Assembly: GCA_964343305.1 (NCBI GenBank)
Contig: CAYFJO010000472.1
Span: forward strand, 1 to 8,051
DNA length: 8,051 bases
Direction: 5' to 3'
From: CAYFJO01 sp964343305
GTDB lineage: Bacteria; Planctomycetota; Planctomycetia; Pirellulales; Pirellulaceae
Of this stretch, positions 6,756 through 8,051 are shown in pieces. The translations under genes and the position numbers were made by a program. Each line of letters opens with the position of its first letter. The stretch's first letter is position 1. The notes beneath the pieces are model-generated. The model was not told the origin of the DNA. It was given only the letters and a program-made list of their open reading frames with translations, and did no database searches.

Positions 6756-6957
6756 TGGAATGCATGCATGCCAACATACAGGGGTCGTTCTAGATAAACG
6801 GAGTCCGTGTCATTGAAATCCGGGGAATAGCCAATTTGATTATTGCGAAACAATATAGGAAGGAGTATCATAAATCTCTTCTAGCATTGCTGTTTTATGT
6901 AACTGTTTGCGCTGACTCAACTTAACTTCTTCAAACCGCTCGCCAATCAACCTTAAA

Positions 6958-6983
6958 AAACGCAATCTCCAAGGGCTGCGTTT
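6958..6983 (-). terminator. Weak terminator-like hairpin
   Basis: AAACGCA (6958-6964) and TGCGTTT (6977-6983) can pair across a 12-base loop. Read on the minus strand, the stem runs into six Ts (complement of 6955-6960), as in an intrinsic terminator. The stem is short, and no minus-strand gene is seen to its right in the window, so it could only stop antisense transcription or be fortuitous. Confidence 0.2.
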
Positions 6984-7034
6984 CTTCCCACTCACACACA
7001 CAATCGGTCACACGTTACAGAGGGAGCCCGTTCC

Positions 7035-8051
7035 ATGACCAGGTTTCGGTTCGCGATTTTAGTCGCACTGCTGTTTGTTTTTTCCGTAGGCACGACACAG
7101 GCACAAGATCCTTTGTTGGCCGAATTGTATGGCGAAGGAGTCCACGCCTACTTCGCGGGCGATTACGAAGAAGCTCACTCGTATCTCAGCGAGGCGATCG
7201 AAGGCGGTTCGCGGGACCCACGAGCTTTTTACTTCCGTGGCTTCACGTATAACAAGTTGGGCCGGTCCGACGAGGCGGACGCCGATTTTACGCAGGGTGC
7301 CCAATTGGAAGCGGAAGGCGATGGCGAGTTCTACGCGATCGGGCAATCCATCCAGCGGATTCAAGGAGTTTCAAGGCTCACGCTGGAAAAGCATCGTCGA
7401 CGAGCGAAACTGACCGCGCGAGCAAAACGGGAAGCGATCAGTGATGCCAAGTATGGCGAATTGCGAGAGGCCCAGGGGCGCGTGATTCGCAATGCGTCGC
7501 CTGCGCTGACCGACAACGAACAGCCGAACGTTCCGGACACAGAGATCGATAACGGTGGTACGCCGTTTGAAGGTGTCGCTGAGTCTGGGGCGCCGGCAAC
7601 GACCCCACCAGCCACCGCGGACTCAAGCACTGCGTCCGAAGCAGATCCCTTTGGTGCAGGTACTCCCTCGGATCCGCCCACCACTACCGTGGAAACCGAT
7701 CCTTTTGGAACACCAACCACGCCCAAGGGAACGGACGAGCCAACTGAGCCCACCACGGAACCGTCAGAGGATCCGTTTGGAAACACTCCCAAGCCTATGC
7801 CGGACGAAGGTGGTGATCCGTTCGGCGGCAGCGACGAGCCGGCGGTCGAACCAGCCGAGAATGACGGTGAGGGCGGAAGTCCTTTGAGTTCCATCATCAA
7901 AGCGGTCACCAAGTCGTTGCCGGGGCCTGGAGACGAAGGTGACGCTGCGACCGAGGATGGTGGCAATGCAGATCCGTTTGGTGGTCCTCCGCCGGTAAAA
8001 CCTGACGCGGACCCGTTTGGTGAGCCTACGACTGATCCGAAGCCGGAACCC
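7035..8051 (+). CDS. Secreted TPR protein with DPFG-repeat disordered tail (3' partial)
   Basis: An open frame of 339 codons with no stop before the window edge, so the C-terminus is missing. Residues 1-23 are a signal peptide ending TQA before Gln24. Two tetratricopeptide-like repeats follow (about 30-60 and 63-96; note YFAGDYEEAHSYLSEAI and YNKLGRSDEADADFTQGAQL), which usually bind proteins. Residues 114-150 are rich in Arg, Lys and Ala and look helical. From about 155 the chain is low-complexity, rich in Pro, Thr, Asp, Glu and Gly, and probably disordered, with DPFG at 204, 222, 246, 261, 313 and 326. A short more hydrophobic patch (SPLSSIIKAVTKSLPG, 282-297) interrupts it. The ATG has AGGGAG eight bases upstream. 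Frame, signal peptide and TPRs support a real exported gene; it matches no named protein I recognise, and its function is unknown. Confidence 0.85.
   Translation, partial: MTRFRFAILVALLFVFSVGTTQAQDPLLAELYGEGVHAYFAGDYEEAHSYLSEAIEGGSRDPRAFYFRGFTYNKLGRSDEADADFTQGAQLEAEGDGEFYAIGQSIQRIQGVSRLTLEKHRRRAKLTARAKREAISDAKYGELREAQGRVIRNASPALTDNEQPNVPDTEIDNGGTPFEGVAESGAPATTPPATADSSTASEADPFGAGTPSDPPTTTVETDPFGTPTTPKGTDEPTEPTTEPSEDPFGNTPKPMPDEGGDPFGGSDEPAVEPAENDGEGGSPLSSIIKAVTKSLPGPGDEGDAATEDGGNADPFGGPPPVKPDADPFGEPTTDPKPEP

Larger units (their letters stand above)
6678..7034. other. Non-coding intergenic stretch between divergent genes
   Basis: About 360 bases without a credible gene, between the flavoenzyme (minus) and the secreted TPR protein (plus). 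It is visibly more AT-rich than the flanking genes from about 6820 to 6960. It holds a 20-base palindrome (6736-6755), an alternating TGCATGCATG tract (6761-6770), a small TATTG/CAATA inverted repeat (6841-6855), and a possible hairpin (6958-6983). The AGGGAG at 7021-7026 is the ribosome binding site of the downstream gene. Both promoters should lie here; I could not identify the plus-strand promoter convincingly. Confidence 0.6.

Noticed and set aside
6841..6855. TATTG/CAATA inverted repeat in the AT-rich intergenic region
   Set aside because: Five-base arms in AT-rich DNA are expected by chance, with no promoter or terminator context.
7361..7966. 201-codon minus-strand frame rich in Gly, Ser and Val
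   Set aside because: It is the antisense of the Pro/Thr/Asp-rich tail of the secreted TPR protein, and its composition is explained by that.

Overview
The window looks like ordinary chromosome from a planctomycete, probably close to Rhodopirellula or Pirellula. This is inferred from the exported PQQ-propeller protein whose mature N-terminus carries the 'FRGPNGSG' motif typical of that phylum, from the secreted TPR protein with a Pro/Thr/Asp-rich tail, from the intermediate GC content, and from a short intergenic palindrome built on GGACGGATT. No mobile element, CRISPR array, rRNA or tRNA is visible.

Layout. Bases 6-3009 hold a tightly packed plus-strand operon: a 3-hydroxyacyl-CoA dehydrogenase-type oxidoreductase, an unrecognised four-helix membrane protein, and a 13-helix sodium:solute symporter. 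The genes overlap as ATGA and TGATG, so translation is probably coupled. The set suggests uptake and oxidation of a hydroxy-acid-type substrate; the operon may begin upstream of the window. A 190-base convergent gap with inverted repeats, including two tandem copies of a 21-base palindrome, separates it from cysK (minus strand, 3200-4147).

A 226-base divergent intergenic region then leads to an exported eight-repeat PQQ-like beta-propeller protein (4374-5621). Its 3' end overlaps by 21 bases the 3' end of a minus-strand dihydroorotate dehydrogenase-like flavoenzyme (5601-6677). That enzyme keeps the Cys/Asn active-site motif but appears to lack one substrate-binding Asn. A roughly 360-base non-coding stretch with a perfect 20-base palindrome follows. 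From 7035 to the window edge there is a secreted TPR protein, open at its 3' end, with six DPFG motifs in a disordered tail.

Apart from the first operon the genes do not form an obvious pathway. I found no convincing new defence or mobile system. The points most worth a second look are the three-gene transporter operon with its unknown membrane subunit, the DPFG-repeat secreted protein, the altered active site of the dehydrogenase-like flavoenzyme, and the two palindromic intergenic elements.
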